Positions 54,618 to 63,294 of a DNA stretch of 64,000 nt are shown one piece after another. The stretch lies in the NCBI RefSeq assembly GCF_027925025.1, contig NZ_AP027058.1, positions 248,001 to 312,000 of the forward strand, given 5' to 3'. Source of the DNA: Limnohabitans sp. MORI2 (GTDB lineage Bacteria; Pseudomonadota; Gammaproteobacteria; Burkholderiales; Burkholderiaceae_C). The notes below the pieces were generated by a model that ran no database searches, was not told where the DNA came from, and saw only the letters and a program-made list of their open reading frames with translations. Every line of letters begins with the position of its first letter. Positions within the stretch are counted from its first letter, which is position 1. The position numbers and the translations under genes were made by a program.

Positions 54618-55511
54618 TTATTTTTGCGCCATCAATGTTTTGAAATCTTGCTCGTAGCCGCGCAGCGCTTGCACCATGCGCTCGCGTTGTGCGGGGGTGG
54701 TGCTGTTGTGCAGTTTGGCAAAGCCTGCACAGTTTTCGTCCCACAGGTCTTTGCCGTAAGTGCGCGCGCGTTCGTTGGGTGAGTTGAAGCTGCGGTCCAC
54801 CAATGCGTGCAGCAAGCCTTGTGCTGACTCTTGTTTGCTGGGCCCCTCTTGTGCGATGCGCTGCAAGGTTCGCATCGTGTCGGCTTGGCGGCGCTCGCGC
54901 TCGGCGTAGCTCAAAGCGGGGTCAAAGATGGATGTGCTGAGCCACTGGTGAAGCGCCTCGCGTTGGGGTTTGTCTAATCGCCCATAAAAGTCTTCTAGCC
55001 GACTTGTTGCTAGCTTGGTGCGGTAGCGCAAGCGTTCTTCGGCATTGGGGTCGAGCCAGTCTTCTCGCCACGTCTTGTTGGTTTTGTCAAAGCGTTGGCG
55101 CACACTGCGCAGTTGGTCGGAGCTGAGTTGGCTCGACAGTTGAGCCGATGCAGGCTCGATGCGTCGCAACACACCGATGAAACTGGTTTTCATGTCTTCG
55201 GTCACAGCGCACACTTGAGCGGGTGTGATGTCGTTTGGTGCCATGGCTTGCATGTGTTTGAGCAAGGCCACATATTCGGGCAGTTGCTGTTGGCGATGCC
55301 AGCGTTGCAGGTCGCTCAATGCATTACGGGTGAATTGTTTTTGGTCGCCTTGCAAATCGACGTAGCCATCGAGCCACCAGTAAAGCAACTCATCACTGCT
55401 GTTGTAGGCCACCTTGAGAGTGCTGCATCCGCTCAAACCCATGAGTATGGCCAGTGCTAGCCCCGCAGAGGCATGGCGGATAATTCTGCGCAAGATAAGG
55501 ATGAATGACAT
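54618..55511 (-). CDS. DUF6279-like lipoprotein
   Basis: 297 residues. A lipoprotein signal peptide is clear: basic RRIIRH, then a hydrophobic run to LSGC with the lipobox Cys at about residue 31. The mature part is helical and charged: YNSSDELLYWWLDGYVDLQGDQ, YRTKLATSRLEDFYGRLDKPQREAL. Outer-membrane or periplasmic role unknown. ATG 55511 uses the same CATG tetranucleotide as the divergent glmU start. Confidence 0.75.
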   Translation of the reverse strand: MSFILILRRIIRHASAGLALAILMGLSGCSTLKVAYNSSDELLYWWLDGYVDLQGDQKQFTRNALSDLQRWHRQQQLPEYVALLKHMQAMAPNDITPAQVCAVTEDMKTSFIGVLRRIEPASAQLSSQLSSDQLRSVRQRFDKTNKTWREDWLDPNAEERLRYRTKLATSRLEDFYGRLDKPQREALHQWLSTSIFDPALSYAERERRQADTMRTLQRIAQEGPSKQESAQGLLHALVDRSFNSPNERARTYGKDLWDENCAGFAKLHNSTTPAQRERMVQALRGYEQDFKTLMAQK

Positions 55512-56907
55512 GACGGCATTAGATGTGGTGATCATGGCTGCCGGCAAAGGCACCCGAATGAAGAGCAGTATGCCTAAGGTCTTGCACCGTTTGGCGGGTA
55601 AGGCTTTGGTGCAGCATGTGATTGACACGGCACGTACCCTCAAAGCGCGCAACACCATCGTCATCACGGGCCACGGAGCAGACCAAGTTGAGCCAGCACT
55701 GACCCATGCGAATGCCGCTGACAAGCTGCAATTTGCCCGCCAAATGCCTCAGCTTGGCACTGGTCACGCGGTACAACAAGCGGTGCCTTTATTGGCTGAT
55801 GATGGTGTGGTGGTGGTGCTCTCTGGCGATGTGCCTTTGACGCAAGCCGAGACTTTGCAGGCGTTGCTCGACTTGTGCGATGGCAAACAGCTGGCGCTGC
55901 TCACCATCGACTTCGAAGATCCCACTGGTTATGGGCGTATCGTCCGAAGCCTCAACGGTCAGGTGCACGCCATCGTGGAGCACAAAGACGCGAATGAACA
56001 GCAGCGCGCTATCAAAGAGGTGTACAGCGGCATCATGGCGGTGCCTGCCAAGTTGCTCAAACCATGGCTTGCCCGCCTCGATAACAACAATGCACAGCAA
56101 GAGTTTTATTTGACCGATGTGGTTAAGTTCGCCGAGGCCGATGGCGTGCCGGTGGTGGCCCACAAAATTTCAGACGCCGCGCAAGTGGCGGGCGTCAACA
56201 GCCCCACGCAATTGGCCGAGCTGGAACGTGCGTATCAACTGCGCCAAGCCCACGCCTTCATGGCCGATGGCGTGCGCATCATCGACCCCGCACGCTTTGA
56301 TGTGCGCGGCACATTGACCTGCGCGCAAGATGTGGAAATTGATGTGAACTGCATCTTCCAAGGCAACGTGTCGTTGGGGCAAGGCGTGAAGATTGGCGCG
56401 AACTGCGTCATTGCCAACTGCACCATCGCCGCTGGCGCAGTGATTCATCCCTTCACCCACATCGACGGAGAAAAGCTGGGCGTGAGCGTGGGCGAGGGCG
56501 CACTCATTGGCCCCTTTGCCCGCTTGCGCCCCGGCGCAGAGTTGGCTGCTGAAGTGCACATTGGCAACTTTGTGGAAGTCAAAAACTCCACGATGGCCAA
56601 GGGTTCCAAAGCCAATCACTTGGCCTACTTGGGCGACGCCACGGTGGGCGAGCGCGTCAACTACGGCGCAGGCAGCATCACTGCCAACTATGACGGGGCT
56701 AACAAGCACCGCACCGTGATTGAGGCCGATGTGCATGTGGGAAGTAACTGCGTGTTGGTGGCGCCTGTCACTATTGGCGCGGGCGGCACGGTGGGTGGTG
56801 GTTCAACCATCACCAAGAGCACCGAGGCTGGCGCACTGAGCGTGGCGCGTGGCAAGCAAGTGAGCATTGCCAACTACAAGCGGCCTGAGAAAAAGCCTAA
56901 GGCTTAA
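55510..56907 (+). CDS. glmU: Bifunctional GlmU: GlcN-1-P acetyltransferase / GlcNAc-1-P uridylyltransferase
   Basis: 465 residues; makes UDP-GlcNAc. N-terminal uridylyltransferase: DVVIMAAGKGTRMKSSMPKVLH, QLGTGHAVQQAVP, VLSGDVPL. C-terminal left-handed beta helix: hexapeptide repeats from ~residue 260, GPFARLRPGAELAAEVHIGNFVEVKNS, YLGDATVGERVNYGAGSITANYDG. ATG 55510 has AAGGA about 8 nt upstream; ATG 55501 is possible. Works in the same pathway as glmS at 57607. Confidence 0.95.
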   Translation: MTALDVVIMAAGKGTRMKSSMPKVLHRLAGKALVQHVIDTARTLKARNTIVITGHGADQVEPALTHANAADKLQFARQMPQLGTGHAVQQAVPLLADDGVVVVLSGDVPLTQAETLQALLDLCDGKQLALLTIDFEDPTGYGRIVRSLNGQVHAIVEHKDANEQQRAIKEVYSGIMAVPAKLLKPWLARLDNNNAQQEFYLTDVVKFAEADGVPVVAHKISDAAQVAGVNSPTQLAELERAYQLRQAHAFMADGVRIIDPARFDVRGTLTCAQDVEIDVNCIFQGNVSLGQGVKIGANCVIANCTIAAGAVIHPFTHIDGEKLGVSVGEGALIGPFARLRPGAELAAEVHIGNFVEVKNSTMAKGSKANHLAYLGDATVGERVNYGAGSITANYDGANKHRTVIEADVHVGSNCVLVAPVTIGAGGTVGGGSTITKSTEAGALSVARGKQVSIANYKRPEKKPKA

Positions 56908-56912
56908 AACTG

Positions 56913-56938
56913 AAAAGGCAGCCTAGGCTGCCTTTTTT
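56913..56938. terminator. Bidirectional terminator between glmU and the Lrp-type gene
   Basis: A4, GGCAGCC, TA, GGCTGCC, T6. Serves glmU (plus) and the Lrp-family gene (minus). Confidence 0.92.
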
Positions 56939-56980
56939 ATGCGCTGCTATTGTTTTCTCGCCAGTCTAGATGCCGTTGGT

Positions 56981-57472
56981 TTATGACTTGCGCAACACAG
57001 GCCACGTGCTGGTGAACTTCGCCCGCTTGGTCGCAAAAAACGCTTTCACATTCCGCACATTCGCATCCTGCGTGAGCAGACGTTGCGTGATGGCCAAGTA
57101 GTCGGGCATGTCTGCCGCTTGCACCACCAACACAAAGTCTGGCCCGGGTGAGACGCGCCAACATTGCTGCACGGCGTCGTCTGCCACGGCGCGTTGCTCG
57201 AAGGCGTTGAGGTGCTCTGCACCTTGTTGGTCAAGCGTGACTTCCATCAACGCACTTAATCCGTGGCCCAGCGCAGCGCCGAGTTTGTCGTGGTTGAGGA
57301 TGGCGACTTGTCGCTCAATCCAGCCCTCATCAGTTAGGCGTTTGACGCGGCGCAGGCAGGTGGGGGGCGAGATGTTGAGTTGCTCGGCTAAGCCCACGTT
57401 GCTGAGAGACGCATCGTGTTGCAAGGCGTTGAGCAGCTTCAAATCGACTTCGTCTAGATATTCTTGTTTCAT
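56981..57472 (-). CDS. Lrp/AsnC-family transcriptional regulator
   Basis: 163 residues from ATG 57472. N-terminal HTH: LDEVDLKLLNALQHDASLSNVGLAEQLNISPPTCLRRVKRLTDEGWIE; C-terminal RAM ligand domain: FVLVVQAADMPDYLAITQRLL. Probably senses an amino acid. A start at 57502 would add ten atypical residues. Divergent from glmS across a ~134-bp AT-rich gap, so it might control glmS, though this is not shown. Confidence 0.9.
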   Translation of the reverse strand: MKQEYLDEVDLKLLNALQHDASLSNVGLAEQLNISPPTCLRRVKRLTDEGWIERQVAILNHDKLGAALGHGLSALMEVTLDQQGAEHLNAFEQRAVADDAVQQCWRVSPGPDFVLVVQAADMPDYLAITQRLLTQDANVRNVKAFFATKRAKFTSTWPVLRKS

Positions 57473-57606
57473 AAGTGTGTTTAATTTGAAATTAAATTCC
57501 AAATAGAGTTTTTGGTGGAATTTTCGTTCAAAAATATAAATAAATAAACAAGAAATTTCTTATTGGTGTGCTTAATATTCCGGCAACCCAATTCAGGAGT
57601 GCTTTT

Positions 57607-59499
57607 ATGTGTGGCATCGTCGGCGCCGTTTCTACCCGCAACATCGTTCCCATCCTCGTGCAAGGCTTGCAGCGGCTCGAATACCGCGGCTATGACTCCT
57701 GCGGCGTGGCGGTGCATTCGGCCAGTCTCGGCGCGAAGCAAGGCGGCCTGCAACGTGCGCGCAGCACAGCCCGCGTGTCTGAGCTGATGGACCAAGTCAA
57801 GGCCGACCACATCGAAGGCGGCATTGGCATTGCGCACACGCGCTGGGCCACGCACGGCGCGCCTGCGGTGCACAACGCGCATCCCCACTTCAGCCACGGC
57901 ACGGGAGCTGGTGCAGGCGTGTACACCGGCGATGTGCCAAACAAGGTGGGGCGTGTGGCCTTGGTCCACAACGGCATCATCGAAAACCACGACGAACTGC
58001 GCGCTGCATTGCAAGCCAAGGGCTACGAGTTTTTGAGCCAAACCGACACCGAGGTCATCGCCCATTTGGTGGATAGCCTCTACAACGGCGATTTATTTGA
58101 GGCGGTCAAAACGGCCATCACCCAGTTGCACGGGGCATATGCGATTGCCGTGTTCCACAAAGACGAACCGCACCGCGTCATCGGCGCACGCGCAGGCTCG
58201 CCGCTCATTTTGGGCGTGGGCAAAGAGCACAGCGAAACCTTCCTCGCCAGTGACGCCATGGCTTTGGCCGGTGTGACCGACCAAATCGTCTACCTCGAAG
58301 AGGGCGATGTGGTGGACATTCAAATTGGCAAATACTGGGTGCAAGACCGCAGCCACAAGCCGGTGACCCGCGAAGTCAAAACCGTGCAAGCGCACAGCGG
58401 CGCGGCAGAGCTGGGGCCTTATCGCCACTACATGCAAAAAGAAATCTTCGAGCAACCCCGTGCGATTGCCGATACGTTGGAAGGCATTGAGGGCATCACG
58501 CCCGAGTTGTTTGGCAACGGTGCGTACTCGGTGTTCAAAGCCATCGACAACGTGCTCATCCTCGCCTGCGGCACCAGCTACTACAGCGGTTGCACCGCCA
58601 AGTATTGGATTGAGGCGATTGCCAAAGTGCCTTGCCAAGTGGAGATTGCCAGCGAGTACCGCTACCGCGAATCGGTGCCCAACCCCAACACTTTGGTGGT
58701 CACCATCAGCCAGTCCGGCGAAACCGCTGACACCTTAGCCGCGCTCCGCCACGCGCAGAGTTTGGGCATGACCAACACGCTCACCATTTGCAACGTGTCT
58801 ACCAGCGCCATGGTGCGCGAGTGCAAGTTGGCCTACGTCACGCGCGCAGGCGCAGAGATTGGCGTGGCGTCGACCAAGGCGTTCACCACACAGCTCGCAG
58901 CCCTGTTCTTGCTCACGCTTGCCTTGGCGCAAACCAAAGGCCGTTTGAGCGACGACGAAGAAGCAGCGCACATCAAAGCCATGCGCCACTTGCCTGCGGC
59001 GCTGCAAGCGGTGCTGGCGCTGGAGCCCCAGCTCATTGCGTGGTCGCAAGAATTTGCCAGCAAAGAAAACGCCTTGTTCTTGGGCCGTGGCACGCATTAC
59101 CCCATTGCGCTCGAAGGCGCGTTGAAGCTCAAAGAAATCACCTACATCCACGCCGAAGCCTATGCTGCCGGTGAACTCAAGCACGGCCCCTTGGCCTTGG
59201 TGACCAGCGCCATGCCCGTGGTGACGGTGGCCCCCAACGACGTGCTGTTGGAAAAGCTCAAGAGCAATATGCAAGAGGTACGTGCCCGTGGCGGCGTGCT
59301 GTATGTGCTGGCCGATGGCGACACCAAGATTGAAAGCAGCGAAGGCGTGAACGTCATTCGCATGCCTGAGCACTATGGCGTGCTGTCGCCTATTCTGCAC
59401 GTCGTGCCCTTGCAGTTGCTCAGCTACCACACCGCGTGTGCGCGGGGCACGGATGTGGACAAGCCCCGTAACCTCGCGAAATCAGTCACTGTCGAGTGA
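57607..59499 (+). CDS. glmS: Glutamine-fructose-6-phosphate aminotransferase (isomerizing)
   Basis: 630 residues; makes glucosamine-6-phosphate. The start is fixed by MCGIVGAV with Cys2 as the glutaminase nucleophile; CAGGAG lies just upstream. Glutaminase motifs: [21 protein letters not shown], [15 protein letters not shown] domains: [43 protein letters not shown]-terminal [14 protein letters not shown]. No glmS ribozyme is visible upstream. It overlaps the mobR-like gene end by 18 bp, tail to tail. Confidence 0.97.
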   Translation: MCGIVGAVSTRNIVPILVQGLQRLEYRGYDSCGVAVHSASLGAKQGGLQRARSTARVSELMDQVKADHIEGGIGIAHTRWATHGAPAVHNAHPHFSHGTGAGAGVYTGDVPNKVGRVALVHNGIIENHDELRAALQAKGYEFLSQTDTEVIAHLVDSLYNGDLFEAVKTAITQLHGAYAIAVFHKDEPHRVIGARAGSPLILGVGKEHSETFLASDAMALAGVTDQIVYLEEGDVVDIQIGKYWVQDRSHKPVTREVKTVQAHSGAAELGPYRHYMQKEIFEQPRAIADTLEGIEGITPELFGNGAYSVFKAIDNVLILACGTSYYSGCTAKYWIEAIAKVPCQVEIASEYRYRESVPNPNTLVVTISQSGETADTLAALRHAQSLGMTNTLTICNVSTSAMVRECKLAYVTRAGAEIGVASTKAFTTQLAALFLLTLALAQTKGRLSDDEEAAHIKAMRHLPAALQAVLALEPQLIAWSQEFASKENALFLGRGTHYPIALEGALKLKEITYIHAEAYAAGELKHGPLALVTSAMPVVTVAPNDVLLEKLKSNMQEVRARGGVLYVLADGDTKIESSEGVNVIRMPEHYGVLSPILHVVPLQLLSYHTACARGTDVDKPRNLAKSVTVE

Positions 59500-59919
59500 T
59501 GTAGTCCACACCACCTTGCGCGCCAACTCAATAAAGCGCGCTTGGTCGGCTGTGTTCAAGGGCTGCAAGATGTCTTTTTGCAGCTCTTGCACGATGGGCG
59601 CTAGTGTGGCCCGAATCTTTTTGCCTTGTGCGGTGAGTGACAAGACGCGGGCGCGGCGGTCTTGCTCGCTCACTTCGCGGCTGATCCACTCTTTTTTCTC
59701 TAAGCGTTCAATCACCCCGCCAATGGTGGCGCGGTCGTAGCCAATCATTTCGGCCACACGGGCTTGGTCGATGCCTGGGTTTTCATAAATGGCCTCGATG
59801 GCGGCGTACTGCACGGGCGTGAGGTCAAAGCCTGCGGCTTGCGTGCGCAACACAAACAGCTGGGTAGATTGCTGGTGAAGGCGGCGTATCAAATGACCCG
59901 CCATGTCTTGCACGGACAT
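59482..59919 (-). CDS. mobR: MarR-family regulator, MobR-like
   Basis: 145 residues with the MarR winged helix: [50 protein letters not shown], then [17 protein letters not shown] (the wing). It is divergent from the MobA-like hydroxylase; in Comamonas testosteroni, MobR is a MarR-type repressor of mobA that responds to 3-hydroxybenzoate. The name rests on this context. The palindromic operator at 59952 supports control of both genes. Confidence 0.82.
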   Translation of the reverse strand: MSVQDMAGHLIRRLHQQSTQLFVLRTQAAGFDLTPVQYAAIEAIYENPGIDQARVAEMIGYDRATIGGVIERLEKKEWISREVSEQDRRARVLSLTAQGKKIRATLAPIVQELQKDILQPLNTADQARFIELARKVVWTTSLDSD

Positions 59920-59951
59920 GCCTGTGTTCCTTAGGGTTAGGGAAAACCAAA

Positions 59952-59971
59952 ATGGTAATCATACATACCAT
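59952..59971. promoter_or_regulatory. Palindromic operator in the mobR-mobA gap
   Basis: ATGGTA-N8-TACCAT, a MarR-sized inverted repeat ending one base before the -35 box of the mobA-side promoter. Binding would block that promoter. Confidence 0.65.
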
Positions 59972-59972
59972 G

Positions 59973-60001
59973 TTGACGGATAATGATAAGTACAGTTATT
60001 A
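59973..60001 (+). promoter_or_regulatory. Candidate sigma-70 promoter of the MobA-like gene
   Basis: TTGACG, 17 nt, TTATTA, 49 nt before the start codon. The -35 abuts the palindrome at 59952-59971. Confidence 0.62.
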
Positions 60002-60049
60002 TTTCGTCATGCCGAGGTTTCGGCGCTTTCAATCCAACGGAGACAAGAC

Positions 60050-61957
60050 ATGCAGTTTTACAAAGACGGTTTTCGCGGTGGCAACCCCGACATCAAGCAA
60101 GCAGCCCCCAACCGCCGCAACCGTGGCACCAACGAGCCCTTGCCCGAAAAAGTGGATGTGCTGATTGCCGGCACTGGTCCAGCGGGGCTCTGTTTGGCAG
60201 CGCAGCTGTCGCAGTTCCCCGAGATCGAAACGATGATCATCGAGCGCATGCCCAGCAACATCATCAAGGGTAAGGCCGACGGCATCAACACGCGCACCAT
60301 GGAAATGTTCCAAGCCTTTGGCTTTGCCGACAAGGTCAAGCGCGAAACATATTGGGTCAACCAAACCGCGTTTTGGATGCCCGATCCCAAGAACCCCGAT
60401 CACATCAAACGCGTGGGTCGTGTGCAAGACGTGGCCGACGACAGTTCGGAAATGCCGCACATCTTGATCAACCAAGCACGCTTGCATGAGTTGTTCTTGG
60501 AGGTGATGAAAAACTCGCCTTCACGCTTAGAGCCCGACTACGGCTGGGAAGTCGAAAGCCTCACCATCGACCCCACCACCGACGACCACCCCGTGACCGT
60601 GACGCTCAAAGATGCCACAGGCATCAACTGGTGGGCCACACGCACCGTGCGCGCCAACTATGTGGTGGGCTGCGACGGCGCACACTCCAAGGTGCGCAAA
60701 TCCATCGGCGGTGAGTTGCATGGCGATGCTGCGCACCAGGCCTGGGGTGTGATGGATATTTTGGCTAACACCGATTTCCCAGACGTGCGTCAGAAGTGTT
60801 TGATCTCTTCCGCCAAGGAGGGCAACGTGCTCATCTTGCCGCGCGAGGGTGGCTACGTGTTCCGCATGTACGTGGAGTTGGACAAGCTGCGCCCAGATGA
60901 AAAAGCCGCGCAACGCAAGCTCACGCAAGACGACATGATTGCCGCGGCCAACCGCATCATCAAACCCTACAGCATCGATGTGAAAGAAATCGTCTGGTGG
61001 TCGATCTACGACATTGGCCACAGCATCACCGACAAGTTTGATGACCTTGGTGAGAACGGTACAGGCAACCCTCGCGTGTTCACCGCAGGCGATGCCTGTC
61101 ACACCCATTCGCCCAAAGCGGGACAGGGCATGAACGTGTCCATGCAAGACACCTTTAACCTCGGCTGGAAGCTGGTGCATGTGTTGCAAGGTCGCGCTGA
61201 CGCGAGCCTCTTGCGCAGCTATTCCAAAGAGCGTTTGACCGAAGCCAAGCGCTTGGTGGAAACCGACCACGAATGGGCCCGCATCATGTCGGCCCCTACC
61301 ACCCAAGCTGAACGCGACGGTACGGAAGAGCCACGCATCATTCGCCAGTTCAAAGCCAACCTCGAGTTCACGGGCGGCACGGCGGTGAAGTACGACACCT
61401 CGTACTTGTTTGCCGCCAGCGCCCATCAAGACTTGGCCAAAGGCGAAGAGGTGGGGCGTCGTTTCCACTCAGCTCCGGTGGTGCGATTGGCCGATGCCAA
61501 GCAAATGCAACTGGGTCATGTGGCCGAGGCCGATGCGCGCTGGCGCATTTACGCCTTCGCAGGCAAAGCAGACCACTCGCAAGCTGGCACCATTCACAAA
61601 CTGGCCGATTGGCTGCAAACCAATGCCAACTCCCCCGTGGTCAAGCACACGCGCGAGGGTGAGGACATTGACGCCATCATCGACTTCCGTGCCGTGTTCC
61701 AACAAACCTTCGACCAGTTGGCTTACGAACACATGCCTTCGCTATTGAAGCCCAAGACCGGCAAGCTTGGCCTGCAAGACCACGAAAAAGTGTTCTGTGT
61801 GGATCACAAAGGCGTCGGCGATATTTACGACATGCGCGGCATCAACCGCGACCAAGGTTGCATGATCGTGGTGCGCCCAGACCAGTACGTGGCGCACGTG
61901 TTACCGCTGGATGCCTACGATGAGCTATCCGCCTACTTTGCAGGCGTGTTGAAGTAA
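60050..61957 (+). CDS. mobA: FAD monooxygenase, 3-hydroxybenzoate 4-monooxygenase (MobA)-like
   Basis: 635 residues, the length of MobA and phenol 2-monooxygenase-type enzymes. VDVLIAGTGPAGLCLAAQL (GTGPAG at 41-46), VVGCDGAHSKVRKSIGG, the FAD GD motif FTAGDACHTHSPKAGQGMN, and the C-terminal thioredoxin-like domain ending QGCMIVVRPDQYVAHVLPL. MobA hydroxylates 3-hydroxybenzoate to protocatechuate with NADPH and O2. The divergent MarR gene supports the assignment; phenol or a related phenolic remains possible. Confidence 0.85.
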   Translation: MQFYKDGFRGGNPDIKQAAPNRRNRGTNEPLPEKVDVLIAGTGPAGLCLAAQLSQFPEIETMIIERMPSNIIKGKADGINTRTMEMFQAFGFADKVKRETYWVNQTAFWMPDPKNPDHIKRVGRVQDVADDSSEMPHILINQARLHELFLEVMKNSPSRLEPDYGWEVESLTIDPTTDDHPVTVTLKDATGINWWATRTVRANYVVGCDGAHSKVRKSIGGELHGDAAHQAWGVMDILANTDFPDVRQKCLISSAKEGNVLILPREGGYVFRMYVELDKLRPDEKAAQRKLTQDDMIAAANRIIKPYSIDVKEIVWWSIYDIGHSITDKFDDLGENGTGNPRVFTAGDACHTHSPKAGQGMNVSMQDTFNLGWKLVHVLQGRADASLLRSYSKERLTEAKRLVETDHEWARIMSAPTTQAERDGTEEPRIIRQFKANLEFTGGTAVKYDTSYLFAASAHQDLAKGEEVGRRFHSAPVVRLADAKQMQLGHVAEADARWRIYAFAGKADHSQAGTIHKLADWLQTNANSPVVKHTREGEDIDAIIDFRAVFQQTFDQLAYEHMPSLLKPKTGKLGLQDHEKVFCVDHKGVGDIYDMRGINRDQGCMIVVRPDQYVAHVLPLDAYDELSAYFAGVLK

Positions 61958-63289
61958 TCAGCGCTGAGGCATGTCTTTGACGCTGTAGCCTAAGCTGACA
62001 GTGGCATCGGCTGGGATCGGTGGCATGGTTTTATGCCACTGCTCCCAAGCGTCACGCATGGTTTGAAGTCGCTCTGTTTCGCGATGCGCTAGATTCGCGC
62101 GCTCGCGCTCGTCTTGGCTGATGTTGAACAGGTAGTCGTTGTTGTCGACCCGTAAATACTTCCAGTCACCAAGGCGCATGGCGCATTGCCCACGATGGTT
62201 CATTCGCCAATACATGGGGCGTTCAAACACATGCGTTGGATCGTGCAAGAGGCGCTTCAAAGACACACCGTCTAAAGGGTAGTCGGGCGCGGCGGTGGCA
62301 CCTGCTACATCGAGCAAAGTTGCCGTCCAATCCATCGTCATGCAGTGTTGAGTGGAAACGCTGCCTGGGGCGATGACCTGTGGCCAATGGGCGATCCATG
62401 GCACGCGGATGCCGCCCTCTGTCAAGTCCATCTTCCCACCGACCAAAGGCCAGTTGTCACTGAAACGTTCGCCGCCGTTGTCACTGGTGAAAACAATCAG
62501 GGTGTTGTCGAATTGCTGATTGGCTTTGAGCGCGTCGATGATCCAACCAATGCCTTCGTCCATGTGATGAATCATGCGGCGGTAGGTATGGATATTCCCA
62601 CCGTGTAAATGAAACAGATTGCTTTTGACTTCTTCGGCCAAGGCGTGATCTTCGCGTGTTTCCCAGGGCCAATGAGGGGCTGTGTAGTGCAGACTCAAAA
62701 AGAAGGGCTTGTCGTTAGCCGCGTCTTTGGACTGCCGCTGCACGTAATCGACAGCACGCTGTGACAGCAAGTCGGTCAAATAACCGATCGACTCAACCTC
62801 TTCTTCTCCGGCATAGAGATCGTGCGTGCCGTTGTTACTGCAGTGGCTGAAATAGTCCACACCGCCTGACATGGGGCCAAAGAACTCGTCATAGCCCGAG
62901 CTCAAGGGGCTGAAGTGAGGTGGGTAACCCAAGTGCCACTTGCCAATGAGTGCCGTGTTGTAGCCCGCAGCTTTGAGCAATGAGGGCAAGCTGGGGTGCT
63001 CAGGTGGCAGCCCTAAGGTGCTGCTGCCTTTGCTCTTGCTGTTGATGGGTTCTTCTGCTGCACCGCGCAAGCGGTATTGGTAGCGTCCCGTCATCAATGC
63101 GAAACGTGTGGGAGAGCACACAGGCGAGTTGCTATAGCCTTGCGTCAGTCGCAGACCATGGGCTGCCAGTGCATCAATGTGAGGGGAGACAGGGCCGAAT
63201 TCGGCCTCTCGTCCTCCATAGCAGCCTAGATCGGCGTAGCCTAAATCATCGGCCACGATGAAGATGATGTTGGGGCGAGTATGTGTCAT
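61958..63289 (-). CDS. Sulfatase (formylglycine-dependent)
   Basis: 443 residues from ATG 63289. PNIIFIVADDLGYADLGCYGG (metal-binding DD at 14-15), the activation motif CSPTR at residues 58-62 whose Cys becomes formylglycine, GKWHLGYPPHF, and VFTSDNGGE. No signal peptide, so probably cytoplasmic. The stop codon directly abuts the mobA stop. Linked to a Bug-type uptake receptor upstream, it may release sulfate from an imported organosulfate. Confidence 0.92.
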   Translation of the reverse strand: MTHTRPNIIFIVADDLGYADLGCYGGREAEFGPVSPHIDALAAHGLRLTQGYSNSPVCSPTRFALMTGRYQYRLRGAAEEPINSKSKGSSTLGLPPEHPSLPSLLKAAGYNTALIGKWHLGYPPHFSPLSSGYDEFFGPMSGGVDYFSHCSNNGTHDLYAGEEEVESIGYLTDLLSQRAVDYVQRQSKDAANDKPFFLSLHYTAPHWPWETREDHALAEEVKSNLFHLHGGNIHTYRRMIHHMDEGIGWIIDALKANQQFDNTLIVFTSDNGGERFSDNWPLVGGKMDLTEGGIRVPWIAHWPQVIAPGSVSTQHCMTMDWTATLLDVAGATAAPDYPLDGVSLKRLLHDPTHVFERPMYWRMNHRGQCAMRLGDWKYLRVDNNDYLFNISQDERERANLAHRETERLQTMRDAWEQWHKTMPPIPADATVSLGYSVKDMPQR

Positions 63290-63294
63290 GAGAT

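Noticed and set aside
57473..57606. glmS ribozyme/riboswitch upstream of glmS.
   Set aside because: The gap is only ~134 bp, AT-rich, and no glmS-ribozyme core was recognised; that element is typical of Gram-positives.
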